Notes: generated from the sequence alone by a model not told the origin. Numbered from the stretch's first letter, positions 17,212-26,777 are shown. The stretch is DNA of 64,000 nt from Aurantibacter_A sp965215845 (GCA_965215845.1 CBDCEL010000004.1:434001-498000); one strand, 5' to 3'. Translations and numbers: made by a program.

Positions 17212-19638
17212 TTACATTTCTATATCGAATTTAAGCGTGTCCAATTCGGAAGCTTTCCATGGGTCGATCTTGCCCTGGGTACGAAAACGGATTCCACTTA
17301 CCGTGCTCCGTTGAATCTCTGGATCAGAGTGGCCCCAGGTGTTTCGAATATAAGTTGCAATTGCCGCGATATCTGCATCTTGGAGGGTCGTGAAGGAAGG
17401 CATGCTCGGCAAAATGTCAGGTACATCATACCTTTTTCCGTTGACATCTAGCGCACCTTCCATACCGTGCAACATTATCATTATCAATTTATATTCATCC
17501 CCAATAACCCATTCAGATTGTTTAAGAGGTGGCGCAAATCTCCGCATGCCCTCCCCTCCTGTTCCATGGCAACTGGCACAGAGATTCAGATATTTTTGCC
17601 TTCCGGTCGTAAAAACCTGAGGGTCGATTTCATGGGATGGATTATCGGCCACTTCTGTTTCCGGCAAGTTGTTTTCAACCACATTTATTCCGTTCGCTAT
17701 GGCATTCCTTATCCAGTTTTGGGAAGAATCTTTCGTGACAATCATAATCTTCTTCAGTTCTTCGATATCTTTTTCAGATTCGGAATTTGAAATGGCCGTG
17801 GCCAGCATCTCAAAAACTATTTCCAAGTTCTGGTTGTAACCCTTTTCACCTTCACTCGATATTAGACGGCTTAACATGGCATACTCCCTTCCTTCCAAAC
17901 TACTCATTACAACATCTCGAGCCACAGGAAGTTCTCCGTATTCCAATAGAAACCGTTGTGAAATATCGAAAGCCGTCGCCGATTCTATTTCACCACTTGC
18001 GAGCACCATATGCATTTTTACGGTAGATTCGGCTTGGTCATAATTATCTTGGATAATGCGCTCAATGGCTTTTAAAATATCAGGGTTTTTCTGGGCCGCC
18101 AACAATAAGAGGCGTAGGGCCGTTTGTACAACTCTAGGGTCTCTTGATTGTACCGCGGTCATAAGAATGGCTGGCTGTAGATAATTCATCCCTTCCATCG
18201 TCCATAAGGCATGTAATTGGGCCAATGAATTTTTTCCAGCCAATATTTGCACTAAACCCGATATAACTGATAGGTCATCCTTTTCAATCAACAAACGCTG
18301 GGCAGTATCCCTAGTCCAACCATTTCCACTATTGAGTTGCTTGGTCAGTTCGCCCACCCCTATTGTCGCAAGATCTGGAACATCCTCAGTTTTATCCTCT
18401 TTAGACGTAATTCGCCAAATGCGGCCCATATGGATGGGCTTATCGAGCCCCCGTTTTAAAGTTTCCTCCCGCAGGTAGGGTGTCATATATGGGCCATGCT
18501 GTATGATTCCCTTGTACATATCGACCACATACATAGCCCCATCAGGTCCGGAGGCCAATGAAATAGGCCGAAACCGTTCATCTGTCGATGCCAAGAATTC
18601 TTTGTCTTCATAAGCGCCCTCGGCACTCAGTATAAAGCCGTCTTCGACGATTTTGTTTCTCTTAATCAAATTTGCGGTCGGTTCGCAGACAAAGGCGTCG
18701 CCATAATACGATTCTGGCAATGCACGGCCACGGTTGATCAACGGGCCACAGGCCGAGGCAAATTCGAGAATCCTTCCTTGTTCGTCCAAAGTACCGGGGA
18801 CGTAACCTCGATTTATTGCGGTATTACTTCGAATGGGGAAAACCCTTCTATCAAGGGTAAGTCCATGATCTATACCGCTCGATGGTGTATGGTTCTTATT
18901 CTGGCCCAAAGAATTTGGTGGTACCAAATCGGCATGTAATTGCGACCAGTTATAATTGTAAAAAAGTCTTCCGGCATCATCGTGGCAGATGCCCCACTGG
19001 CCCCGGAACTCGGTCTCCTCTTTTATCCACTCACCATTTATTCTTCGATACCGGTATTTCGACTTGGCATTATAATACCAATTATCAATACCACGCCATA
19101 GTCCATTTGCCGAATGTTCGGGCATTCCTTGTCCGCCATATTCTGCGTCGATCAATATTTTTTTATCGGCTTTGAAGTCCCCATCGGTGTCTTCTGCGTA
19201 CCAAAGCGGTATATTTTCCGCCACCAGGGCACCACCATCGACTACTGCAATAGCACGTGGCAAGACCAAACTATCCAGAAAAATGGTGCTTCTATCCATG
19301 CGGCCATCTTGGTCATCATCGAAGAGTACGGAAATTCGGCCGATTTTTTCATTCTCCCCGGTCCCATCTATGTCCTGCATAAAACCAAGCATCTCGACCA
19401 CCCAAAGTCTCCCACCTTCATCAAAAGTTATGGCAACGGGATCTTGTACCAGAGGTTCCGAGGCCACCAATTCAATTTTGATCTCCGAATCGGCAAGTAC
19501 AAAGGAATCGAGTGCCTCTTCGGGGGATAATGCCGGGGAAACAGGTTTCCGGCAACAAAAAAGAAGTAGGCCCAAAGTCATTGATAGAATCACTTTGGAA
19601 CAGATGAAGGCAGTAAAATTCCGTTTTGAAAAATACAT
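17212..19638 (-). CDS. PVC-type membrane-bound dehydrogenase with HEAT repeats and cytochrome c domain
   Basis: 808 aa. A hydrophobic leader ends in a double cysteine (LLLFCC), so it is probably a lipoprotein. Residues about 45-400 form a beta-propeller-like dehydrogenase domain (ITFDEGGRLWVVE, GPDGAMYVVDMYKG) of the kind annotated as PVC-type haem-binding dehydrogenase, related to PQQ sugar dehydrogenases. HEAT-like helices follow (about 440-660), then a C-terminal class I cytochrome c with CASCH at about 680 and a downstream methionine-rich haem segment (PSMPSF). It likely oxidises a sugar and passes electrons through the attached haem. ATG 19638 is preferred over GTG 19656. It precedes the convergent sulfatase by 3 bp and lies downstream of the GntP gene on the same strand. 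Confidence 0.85.
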   Translation of the reverse strand: MYFSKRNFTAFICSKVILSMTLGLLLFCCRKPVSPALSPEEALDSFVLADSEIKIELVASEPLVQDPVAITFDEGGRLWVVEMLGFMQDIDGTGENEKIGRISVLFDDDQDGRMDRSTIFLDSLVLPRAIAVVDGGALVAENIPLWYAEDTDGDFKADKKILIDAEYGGQGMPEHSANGLWRGIDNWYYNAKSKYRYRRINGEWIKEETEFRGQWGICHDDAGRLFYNYNWSQLHADLVPPNSLGQNKNHTPSSGIDHGLTLDRRVFPIRSNTAINRGYVPGTLDEQGRILEFASACGPLINRGRALPESYYGDAFVCEPTANLIKRNKIVEDGFILSAEGAYEDKEFLASTDERFRPISLASGPDGAMYVVDMYKGIIQHGPYMTPYLREETLKRGLDKPIHMGRIWRITSKEDKTEDVPDLATIGVGELTKQLNSGNGWTRDTAQRLLIEKDDLSVISGLVQILAGKNSLAQLHALWTMEGMNYLQPAILMTAVQSRDPRVVQTALRLLLLAAQKNPDILKAIERIIQDNYDQAESTVKMHMVLASGEIESATAFDISQRFLLEYGELPVARDVVMSSLEGREYAMLSRLISSEGEKGYNQNLEIVFEMLATAISNSESEKDIEELKKIMIVTKDSSQNWIRNAIANGINVVENNLPETEVADNPSHEIDPQVFTTGRQKYLNLCASCHGTGGEGMRRFAPPLKQSEWVIGDEYKLIMIMLHGMEGALDVNGKRYDVPDILPSMPSFTTLQDADIAAIATYIRNTWGHSDPEIQRSTVSGIRFRTQGKIDPWKASELDTLKFDIEM

Positions 19639-19687
19639 TCTACTAGTCAACCGCACCCCAAATTATATAAGATTCCCGTCCCTGTCC

Positions 19688-19697
19688 GCCAGCTGGC
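19688..19697. repeat. Perfect 10-bp palindrome GCCAGCTGGC between two genes
   Basis: A G/C-rich palindrome in an otherwise A/T-rich 75-bp spacer between the GntP gene and the haem dehydrogenase gene. It could be a fragment of an interspersed palindromic repeat or a small hairpin. No second full copy was noticed in the window, although CCGCCAGC recurs at about 57684. Confidence 0.3.
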
Positions 19698-19713
19698 TGG
19701 TTCATGGGAAGGA

Positions 19714-21051
19714 CTAAAAAATAAAGCTCGCCGCGAAAATGAGCAATGCCGCAAAGCATCCCACGACCAAAGTGCCCAAAGTATATACCCGATAACCTGT
19801 TTTCACATCGATACCGGAAAATTGCGTCAATATCCAGAACCCGCTGTCATTTGCATGGGAGACCACCATCGCACCTGCCCCTATTGCCGATACGACCAGC
19901 GCCTTATCAATATCGGTTACAAAACCCAAGGTACCCAATAGGGGAGCAACAATGGATGCCGTTGTAATCAAGGCCACCGTTGAAGATCCTTGGGCGGTTT
20001 TTATCGCAGCACACAAAAAGAACGGCAACCAGATTCCCAGGTTTGCACCGGAAAGTGAATCGGCCAGGACATCTGCAATCCCACTTTTTTGCAATATGGT
20101 TCCAAAGATACCGCCAGCGCCCGTAATCAAAATAATATTGGAGGCATCCATCAGCGCCTTGCCGACCCAACCGGTGGTCGCAAGCATTTCCTTATCAAAT
20201 TTTGCGGGTAACAAAAAGGCAAAAAACATACCGATGATCAAAGCAATAACAGGAGAGCCCAAGAAAGAAACAACCTTCACCCAGCCCAATTCTTGATCCG
20301 CTTCGGTAATATTGAAATCCATCAACGACTTGCCAACTATCAATAAAATCGGAATAAGAATAGGCAAAAAAGACTTAAAGGCACCTGGCGCCTTCTTTAC
20401 TTTCTCCTCAATTTCAGTATCAGATAAATCGGGATTGGGGTCAATATAGGTTTTAGAGCCCATTTTTTTACAATAAATAACCGCGACTATCAATGATAGC
20501 AGTCCGATAATCAAACCGACCAACATGACCAATCCTACATCGGCCCCGATTATTCCCGCCGCAGCAATAGGACCTGGGGTCGGAGGAACCAAAACATGTG
20601 TAATCATCAGGCCCAATATCAAAGCTGTAGCGGTTCCGACTATGGAAAGTCCGGCACGCTTGGTCAAACTTTTGTTCAAGGGGTTAAGAATGATGAATCC
20701 ACTATCGGCAAACACGGGAATGGAAACAATAAAGCCAACAATGCCCATGGCCTCATGAACTCGTTTTTTTCCTATAATCTTTAGAACTACCTCGGCCAAT
20801 TTAAAGGCTCCTCCGGTCTGCTCTAAAAAAGCTCCGATAATCACCCCAAGAATAATCACGATTCCGATTTTGCCCAAAGTGCCGCCAAAACCATCATTGA
20901 TCGATTGCACCAAGGTGGCCAGGGTCATTTCTGAAAACAGCGCAAAGAAAATTGCTGCCCCGAGCAGGGCCAGAAAAGGATGCACGTTGAATTTTGCGGT
21001 CAGAATTATTATTATCAGAACGCTTAAAACAAGTAGAAGAATCGAAATCAT
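19714..21051 (-). CDS. gntP: GntP-family gluconate:H+ symporter
   Basis: 445 aa, almost wholly hydrophobic inner-membrane protein with about 12-14 predicted spans. Hallmarks of the GntP family are the N-terminal KFNVHPFLALL, GFIVSIPVFADSGFIIL at about residues 105-121, MITHVLVPPTPGPIAAA at about 149, and AQGSSTVALIT at about 354. The family imports gluconate, 2-ketogluconate, idonate and related acids with protons. It is the only clear sugar-acid importer in the window, so it is a likely entry point for acids made by the periplasmic oxidoreductases. The haem dehydrogenase gene lies 75 bp downstream on the same strand and could supply its substrate. Exact cargo unknown. Confidence 0.92.
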   Translation of the reverse strand: MISILLLVLSVLIIIILTAKFNVHPFLALLGAAIFFALFSEMTLATLVQSINDGFGGTLGKIGIVIILGVIIGAFLEQTGGAFKLAEVVLKIIGKKRVHEAMGIVGFIVSIPVFADSGFIILNPLNKSLTKRAGLSIVGTATALILGLMITHVLVPPTPGPIAAAGIIGADVGLVMLVGLIIGLLSLIVAVIYCKKMGSKTYIDPNPDLSDTEIEEKVKKAPGAFKSFLPILIPILLIVGKSLMDFNITEADQELGWVKVVSFLGSPVIALIIGMFFAFLLPAKFDKEMLATTGWVGKALMDASNIILITGAGGIFGTILQKSGIADVLADSLSGANLGIWLPFFLCAAIKTAQGSSTVALITTASIVAPLLGTLGFVTDIDKALVVSAIGAGAMVVSHANDSGFWILTQFSGIDVKTGYRVYTLGTLVVGCFAALLIFAASFIF

Positions 21052-21220
21052 AATGTTGGTCGTTTGTGGTTTTGGCTATTTGAGTGCAATCCCCAAAAAG
21101 CAAGTTAACAAGTTATCATCTTTAAGGCAGTTGTCAAAATACGGTGGTGGATTATTTGAAAAAGTGAGGAAGTTGAAAAAATAATGTAATTTGGATGATC
21201 ACCTTTTGAGAAGTCAAAAA

Positions 21221-22288
21221 ATGAGAAGAAGGGCATTCGTAAAAAATACAGTGGCAGGAGGATTGGCGATGTCATTGCCCATCTTGCCGTCCCTTGATTT
21301 CGTGGCTCCCGAAACGCGATTTGGTGTGGCCCATGCCTCTTATATGATACGTGCTTTTCGAAATATTGAGAGCACGTTGTACCCGCCTTTTACCAATTCA
21401 ATGGATTTTTTGGAACATTGTTCTGAATTGGGCTTTGGCGGTGTTCAGGCCGGAATAAGAGGTTGGGACAAAAAGTTCGCCAAAAAGATTCGTAGGCGCG
21501 CTGGGGAACTCAATGTCTTTTTGGAAGGGCAAGTAGGGTTGCCCAAAACGGATAGGGATAGCGAACGCTTCGAAAAAGAGGTCATCGCGGCCAAGGAAGC
21601 CGGTGTTGGTATTCTAAGGGCTGCCTGCTTATCGGGAAGACGATACGAGACTTTTGATAATATGGAGGCTTTTCAGAAGTTCAAAAAAGAGGCGATAAAA
21701 TCGTTGCAGCGAGCAGAGCCCCTTGTTCGAAAGCATCGATTAAAACTTGCCATTGAAAATCATAAGGACTGGCGCATAGACGAAATGACGAAAATCTTGA
21801 ACGATCTAGGCAGTGAATGGGTGGGTGTGACCTTGGACACCGGAAACAATATCTCACTACTTGAAGACCCGATGGAAGTTGTCAAGTCACTTGCCCCCTA
21901 CTCTTTTTCAGTGCATTTAAAGGATATGGCAGTTGACGAATATGAAGATGGGTTTCTGTTGTCGGAGGTAAATCTAGGTGAAGGTTTTTTAGACATTGAG
22001 GAAATGATTTCAGTGATACGAAAAGCCAACCCAAATATTCGATTCAATCTTGAAATGATTACGAGAGACCCCTTAAAGATTCCCTGCTTGACGGAGAAAT
22101 ATTGGGCCACTTTTGATCAGATTTCGGCAAAAGAACTAGGCCGATTCTTGCACAAAGTAAGAACACAGAAGTCTAAAGATCCGCTTGCAAAAATCTCGCA
22201 TAAATCTGGAGATGAACAATTAAGGTTGGAAATTGAAAACAACAAAATAAGTTTAACCACTGCGAAGCAAAATTATGGCTTCAAATAG
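21221..22288 (+). CDS. Tat-signal TIM-barrel protein (sugar phosphate isomerase/epimerase family)
   Basis: 355 aa AP-endonuclease-2/xylose-isomerase-like barrel. A leader with RRRAFVKN and a hydrophobic segment suggests Tat export, so the substrate is periplasmic and not a phosphosugar. Metal ligands are likely in LAIENHKDW (about residue 184), VTLDTGNN (about 213) and HLKDM (about 243). ATG 21221 gives the leader directly; TTG 21191 would add ten residues. An SDR gene follows after 19 bp. Secreted members of this family have been linked to 3-keto-glycoside cleavage and epimerisation; which applies here is unknown. Confidence 0.8.
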   Translation: MRRRAFVKNTVAGGLAMSLPILPSLDFVAPETRFGVAHASYMIRAFRNIESTLYPPFTNSMDFLEHCSELGFGGVQAGIRGWDKKFAKKIRRRAGELNVFLEGQVGLPKTDRDSERFEKEVIAAKEAGVGILRAACLSGRRYETFDNMEAFQKFKKEAIKSLQRAEPLVRKHRLKLAIENHKDWRIDEMTKILNDLGSEWVGVTLDTGNNISLLEDPMEVVKSLAPYSFSVHLKDMAVDEYEDGFLLSEVNLGEGFLDIEEMISVIRKANPNIRFNLEMITRDPLKIPCLTEKYWATFDQISAKELGRFLHKVRTQKSKDPLAKISHKSGDEQLRLEIENNKISLTTAKQNYGFK

Positions 22289-22307
22289 ACCAAATAACGA
22301 TTGAACT

Positions 22308-23093
22308 ATGGCCGACAGTAAATTACCTGGAATAAAACTATTTGAAATGAATGGGCGAAATGCCCTAATAACAGGAGGTTCAAAAGGCCTCGGTCTGGCG
22401 ATGGCCGCAGGGCTGGCCTCCGCCGGAGCGAATGTTATGTTGCTCAACCGTAATTTAGAGGAGGGCAAAACCGCTGCAGGGCAACTGCAAAATGATTTTG
22501 GGACCATCGCAAAAGCGTACTCTGCAGATGTTACCGATCTGAGCGAGGTCGAGAAGGTAGTGTCCGAAATTACCGAAGAGTTTGGCAGTGTGGATGTTTT
22601 GATCAACAGTGCCGGTATCAACATTCGCGGGGCAATCGACGAACTAACACCCGAAGAGTTCAATCAGGTGATGAAAGTCAATGTCGAAGGCACGTGGAAT
22701 GTTTCTCGCGCAGTTATACCCAATATGAAGGCAAACGGTCGGGGAAAGATCATCAACATGGCGAGTACTTTAGGACTTGTAGGTCTCGCCAATAGAACAC
22801 CTTATGCCACGAGTAAGGGTGCTGTAGTTCAATTGACAAGGTCGTTGGGTTTGGAATTGGCCCCTTTCAATATCAACGTGAATGCTATTTGCCCTGGTCC
22901 TTTTCTAACAGAAATGAATATACCGATTGCGGGCACCCCCGAAGCCAAAAAGTTCATTGTGGGAGCCACGGCTTTGGCCCGATGGGGTGAATTAAAAGAG
23001 ATTCAGGGTGCGGCCATCTTTCTATCTAGTGATGCAAGTAACTATATGGTGGGGGCGATGTTGACCGTAGATGGCGGTTGGACGGCGAAGTAG
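22308..23093 (+). CDS. SDR oxidoreductase, gluconate 5-dehydrogenase/KduD-like
   Basis: 261 aa cytoplasmic short-chain dehydrogenase. Cofactor motif TGGSKGLG at about residues 21-28, NSAG at about 101, catalytic Ser in NMASTL and YATSK (Tyr/Lys about 165-169), and C-terminal MLTVDGGW are all intact. The pattern is closest to gluconate 5-dehydrogenase and 2-keto-3-deoxygluconate 5-dehydrogenase enzymes. It probably interconverts a keto-acid sugar with NAD(P)H. It follows the Tat TIM-barrel gene by 19 bp. An L-fucose dehydrogenase role is a weaker alternative; none is otherwise evident in the window. Confidence 0.82.
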   Translation: MADSKLPGIKLFEMNGRNALITGGSKGLGLAMAAGLASAGANVMLLNRNLEEGKTAAGQLQNDFGTIAKAYSADVTDLSEVEKVVSEITEEFGSVDVLINSAGINIRGAIDELTPEEFNQVMKVNVEGTWNVSRAVIPNMKANGRGKIINMASTLGLVGLANRTPYATSKGAVVQLTRSLGLELAPFNINVNAICPGPFLTEMNIPIAGTPEAKKFIVGATALARWGELKEIQGAAIFLSSDASNYMVGAMLTVDGGWTAK

Positions 23094-23103
23094 TGTCAGT
23101 GCA

Positions 23104-24027
23104 TCACTCCAAGCTCTCCATCCATTCGAACATGCGCTCTGTCCATCCCCTTAAATGCTTATTGTCCCTAGCAAGGGAAAATCCGTGTCCACCGGTTGGA
23201 TAGATATGCATTGTGGCCGGAACACCTTTTTCCTTGCAGGCCTTGAAGAAAGCTATACTATTGTCTACTGGAACACCGGGGTCATCCGCGGCATGCATCA
23301 AGAAGGTGGGCGGGGTATCTTCGGAAACCTGCTCTTCGTTTGAAAAGTATTCAATAATCGAGGGTTCCGCATCATCTCCCGATAACTTTTTCCGAGATCC
23401 TTGATGTGCAAACATCTGTTTAAACGAAACCACCGCATAACACAAAGCCATAAAATCGGGTCGTGCACTTTGATCGTCGATTTCATCTATCGGTTCGTAT
23501 ACCTTTTCGTTGAAATGCGTACCTAAGGTGGAGGCCAAATGGCCCCCTGCCGAAAAGCCCATGATACCAATTTTGTCAGGTTCGATGTTGAAATCGACCG
23601 CCTTACTCCTTACCATTCGCAAAGCCCTTTGGGCATCGATCAACGGCACGAGATGCTTGTCTTTTTGCGATTTGGAAGACGGAAGGCGATACTTGACCAC
23701 AATGCCGGCAACTCCTTTTCCATTCAAAAACTTGGCGACGTCGGTGCCTTCCCAGTCATAGGCCAATATTTGATAGCCTCCTCCGGGAAAAATCAACATG
23801 GCCTGTCCGTTGGCATTGGCTTTAGCGGGTAGATAAACCTCAATGGTCGGCTCTTGTACCTTACTTATTCGCAACAGGTCATCGCCTTGCGTATGTATTT
23901 CCTTTTCATCGGATTCGATTCGATTGGGAATTTTATCTTTTGGCCATAACGGTATAATGGCATCTTGTGCCCAGATCGTTACGGGGAATATTAAAAAAAC
24001 CAGAAGGGTCGTTATTTGTGATTTCAT
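23104..24027 (-). CDS. Exported alpha/beta hydrolase (acetyl-esterase-like)
   Basis: 307 aa with an N-terminal signal peptide ending near IWAQ. Residues about 75-300 form an alpha/beta hydrolase of the xylan-esterase/BD-FAE type: oxyanion FPGGGYQILA at about 81, nucleophile GFSAGGHLAS (Ser at about 159), acid in the HAADDPGVP loop and His in YPTGGHGFSLA. It is expected to remove acetyl or similar acyl groups from a polysaccharide outside the cytoplasm. It lies 14 bp downstream of the VanX-like gene on the same strand and shares a likely operon with the DUF5060 glycoside hydrolase. Confidence 0.82.
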   Translation of the reverse strand: MKSQITTLLVFLIFPVTIWAQDAIIPLWPKDKIPNRIESDEKEIHTQGDDLLRISKVQEPTIEVYLPAKANANGQAMLIFPGGGYQILAYDWEGTDVAKFLNGKGVAGIVVKYRLPSSKSQKDKHLVPLIDAQRALRMVRSKAVDFNIEPDKIGIMGFSAGGHLASTLGTHFNEKVYEPIDEIDDQSARPDFMALCYAVVSFKQMFAHQGSRKKLSGDDAEPSIIEYFSNEEQVSEDTPPTFLMHAADDPGVPVDNSIAFFKACKEKGVPATMHIYPTGGHGFSLARDNKHLRGWTERMFEWMESLE

Positions 24028-24041
24028 TTTTTTTGATTTGG

Positions 24042-24755
24042 TTATTTACATTTCCATTTGAAGTTGGCTATGGGGTCTTTATGGGCGCCTTGAAGGTTGT
24101 AATGCCACCATTCCGTGCGGGTAGACCAAAATCCATGTTTTTCCATGGTCTCTTTCAATAGCTTTCGGTTATCGAGAATTTTTTCTGGAAGATCGTAATT
24201 GTCATGGTAGGCTTTTTTTCCAAAAAAATCAAAATCGGTTCCCATGTCCAATTCCTTCCCATCTAGGGTAACCAAGGTTATATCGACCGCACCCCCCTTA
24301 TTGTGGATAGATCCCTTTTTGGGATTGGCCACGTACTGCGGATTCGGAACGATTTCCCACATTTTGTACTGCACCGAGTTCGGGCGGTAGCAATCAAAGA
24401 ATTTTATTTTCACCCCTGATTTTTTGAAATCGGAATTGGCCGCAAGAAGTGCCTTTACCGTTTTGACCCGTGTATAACATTCCGCACATTCATATACTTT
24501 TTCCTTTAAAAAATTGTTGTCGGTGGCGTAACGCATATCAAAGGCAAAGCCGTCGCTGAAGTCGGCCAAGCGGACAAAGGTGGTATCGGCAAGATTTTCG
24601 AAAGTTCGGAAGGACTTTTTCGCAACCGTTTTTTTATCGGAAATGCTATCGACATTCCTATTATCGGTTTCGCTTCCATTCTTTTTTTCACCAGGGCTCT
24701 GTTTACAGGCCAGACCCACCAAAATAAAGATTAAGACCAACTTCAATTTTTTCAT
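24042..24755 (-). CDS. VanX-type D-alanyl-D-alanine dipeptidase lipoprotein
   Basis: 237 aa M15D zinc peptidase. A lipobox-like LVGLAC places it in the envelope. Zinc ligands are evident in SIHNKGGAVD (His and Asp) and TEWWHY (catalytic Glu and His). The conserved Arg-containing FDCYRP and FAFDMRYATDNN segments are also present. The family splits D-Ala-D-Ala; outside resistance clusters it normally recycles peptidoglycan dipeptides, and nothing here indicates a van operon. The ATG at 24755 overlaps the stop of the glycoside hydrolase gene by 4 bp, so the two are translationally coupled, an unexpected pairing. A longer start at 24785 lies inside that upstream gene. Confidence 0.88.
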   Translation of the reverse strand: MKKLKLVLIFILVGLACKQSPGEKKNGSETDNRNVDSISDKKTVAKKSFRTFENLADTTFVRLADFSDGFAFDMRYATDNNFLKEKVYECAECYTRVKTVKALLAANSDFKKSGVKIKFFDCYRPNSVQYKMWEIVPNPQYVANPKKGSIHNKGGAVDITLVTLDGKELDMGTDFDFFGKKAYHDNYDLPEKILDNRKLLKETMEKHGFWSTRTEWWHYNLQGAHKDPIANFKWKCK

Positions 24756-26617
24756 TGTGCTTTCCTCATTATAACTATTACCCAATCCTTATCAATTTGA
24801 CCATTATAGGCTGAAAGTTCGACACTGTTCGGTTTGGTAATCTTCCAACCTTCGTTCTGTTTATCATACAATTTTCCACCCTTTTTTGGGTCGTAAAAGG
24901 CAATGGTAAACGCCCCATCCCCTATCGAAAGATCTGTGGTCTCACCCTTGGGTAAATAGACGACGTAGATTTCATCCTTCTTTGCAAAACAAAAAACTTT
25001 TTTATTGCTTAGCAATTCATCATGGTTTTTCATTTCCCAGTAGGGCAAATGGTCTTCGAAAAAACTTCTCGCATTGTTGCTGATACTCCACCATTGGTCG
25101 CGTGCCCGAAAATTCTCTGCGGCCATATCGTTGTTGGGCATGTCCAATCCGCCAAAATACCAAGAGGTACCGGCAGCACCGGCCATCAAACTGCCCCATA
25201 GGCTTGTTCGCATAACCGCCGCATAATTGTTATTGGCCGCTGTATCAGTGGTTACACCAATATCCCAATGCCCGATTTCATCCAAATAGGCCACCCAGGG
25301 TTTCTTTTTGCTCTTTGATAGTCTTAGCCATTTTTTTATTTCTTGATGCACCTCGGTGGTATCGAACATCTGTATCGACGGAATCTCGAAATCGGCATAA
25401 CCCAAAAGAGGTGTAAAAGTTTCTTTGATGGGATCCAAGGGGCGACCTTCCATTCGTTTTCCAGTCACGCGCACGTGGTTATGAACTGCTATGGGATGAT
25501 CATAGGGGTCGATACTTCGAATATAGGAAGCATAACTTTTTAACTGTTTCGTACTTCGATTCGTCTCTTCGCCCAAGTTCCAAACGACCCCAAGATGATG
25601 GCCAAATCGGGCCACCAATTCCTTGTAATAGAGTTTTCGCTCAAGACCCAGCTCACCTTTGTTCAAAATGGTATCATTCTCGGTTTCTTGTGTAAAAACG
25701 TTCATAGCGATCCCCAGTTTGTCCATATGGGTAAATACTTTTTCCCATTGTTCCAACTTACTGACATCGTAGCGGGTCTGTTCATCAGGGGCAATCCAGG
25801 GCCAGACATTATCACCGTCTCCATGCTCGTTCATGACCATGAAATACATACTGTTCATTTCTTTGGTGGCCAAATAGTTCAAAGCGCCGATGATGCCTTT
25901 CCCTTTTCCGTTCGCCCAGGTGACATCTCCGGCCTTCCAATCTTTTATATGGGACGGATATTCGTGCAAGCCATTGTTCAAAGTCGGCGTAAAAGCCCCT
26001 CCGTTTTTAAAAGTGCCGTCGAATTCGTGATAGCCCAAAAAAGTCTCGGGACTCCCCACTCCGTTCTTCAAAAAGGCTTTTCCGGTCTCGCCTTCCTCCA
26101 AATAGTGTGTACCCACATAGGTTATTTTGCCTTTTTGATAAAATCCGGTGGCTGTGGAATCGACCGGTAAAATTTTGAAGTTGCCAGAGGTCTTCCAGAT
26201 ATCTTTGTCATCTTCGGGAGGCTTAAACGGAGTGACGGCAATATCTTTTTCATCCAAAAGAAAGGCCTCAAACTTCCAATCCCCTACCAAATTAGGGGAG
26301 AATTTCACACGCCATTTGTTGCCGCTCTCGGCACTGGTATTCGCCGCATCGCCATCTGCGGCAAAATAACCCGGAACCGAAAATTTTTGCTCCCCATTTT
26401 CAAAAATGACCCAAAGACCATGGTCCAAAAAAGGATTGATGCTGTCGGTCTCAGAAACCTGAGGGCCTTCAAAGGTCAAAGTGATGGGTTGCCATTTTCT
26501 TAAGTTTCCTTCAATCAAAAAGTTGTTTTCCGTTTTTTCAAATTCGCACGAAGCCAAGAATGAGACCAACGAAAAAATCAAGACCACAGGCCATAGTCTA
26601 TTTGGTAATAAGGGCAT
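24752..26617 (-). CDS. DUF5060 glycoside hydrolase-like lipoprotein
   Basis: 621 aa exported protein with lipobox FLASC. The N-terminal beta-sandwich (about 35-155) matches DUF5060, which often precedes catalytic barrels. A TIM-barrel glycosidase-like region follows (about 165-520): VVWNLGEETNRS carries a likely acid/base Glu, and AYLDEIGHWD a likely nucleophile. The C-terminal about 85 residues resemble a collagen-binding-like beta domain. It is the only obvious glycoside hydrolase among seven sulfatases, so it may do the backbone or side-chain cut in this locus. Linkage specificity is not predictable. It is first in the minus-strand set with the VanX-like and esterase genes. Confidence 0.82.
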   Translation of the reverse strand: MPLLPNRLWPVVLIFSLVSFLASCEFEKTENNFLIEGNLRKWQPITLTFEGPQVSETDSINPFLDHGLWVIFENGEQKFSVPGYFAADGDAANTSAESGNKWRVKFSPNLVGDWKFEAFLLDEKDIAVTPFKPPEDDKDIWKTSGNFKILPVDSTATGFYQKGKITYVGTHYLEEGETGKAFLKNGVGSPETFLGYHEFDGTFKNGGAFTPTLNNGLHEYPSHIKDWKAGDVTWANGKGKGIIGALNYLATKEMNSMYFMVMNEHGDGDNVWPWIAPDEQTRYDVSKLEQWEKVFTHMDKLGIAMNVFTQETENDTILNKGELGLERKLYYKELVARFGHHLGVVWNLGEETNRSTKQLKSYASYIRSIDPYDHPIAVHNHVRVTGKRMEGRPLDPIKETFTPLLGYADFEIPSIQMFDTTEVHQEIKKWLRLSKSKKKPWVAYLDEIGHWDIGVTTDTAANNNYAAVMRTSLWGSLMAGAAGTSWYFGGLDMPNNDMAAENFRARDQWWSISNNARSFFEDHLPYWEMKNHDELLSNKKVFCFAKKDEIYVVYLPKGETTDLSIGDGAFTIAFYDPKKGGKLYDKQNEGWKITKPNSVELSAYNGQIDKDWVIVIMRKAQ

Positions 26618-26777
26618 TTTGGTAGTTTAATTTGTGCTGCTTAAGATAGCGATATTTTTCCTTTGAAGAAATTTGGATCGGCCTTCTTGATATTCCCCCA
26701 TTTCCTTTAAATAAGCGTAAAATCAGTACTTTTAAGAAATCCAATCGGTCAACCCTTTACCCAAAAATCAAGTTTTC

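Noticed and set aside
24042..24755. Vancomycin resistance locus
   Set aside because: Only the VanX-like dipeptidase is present; no VanH, VanA-type ligase or VanRS.
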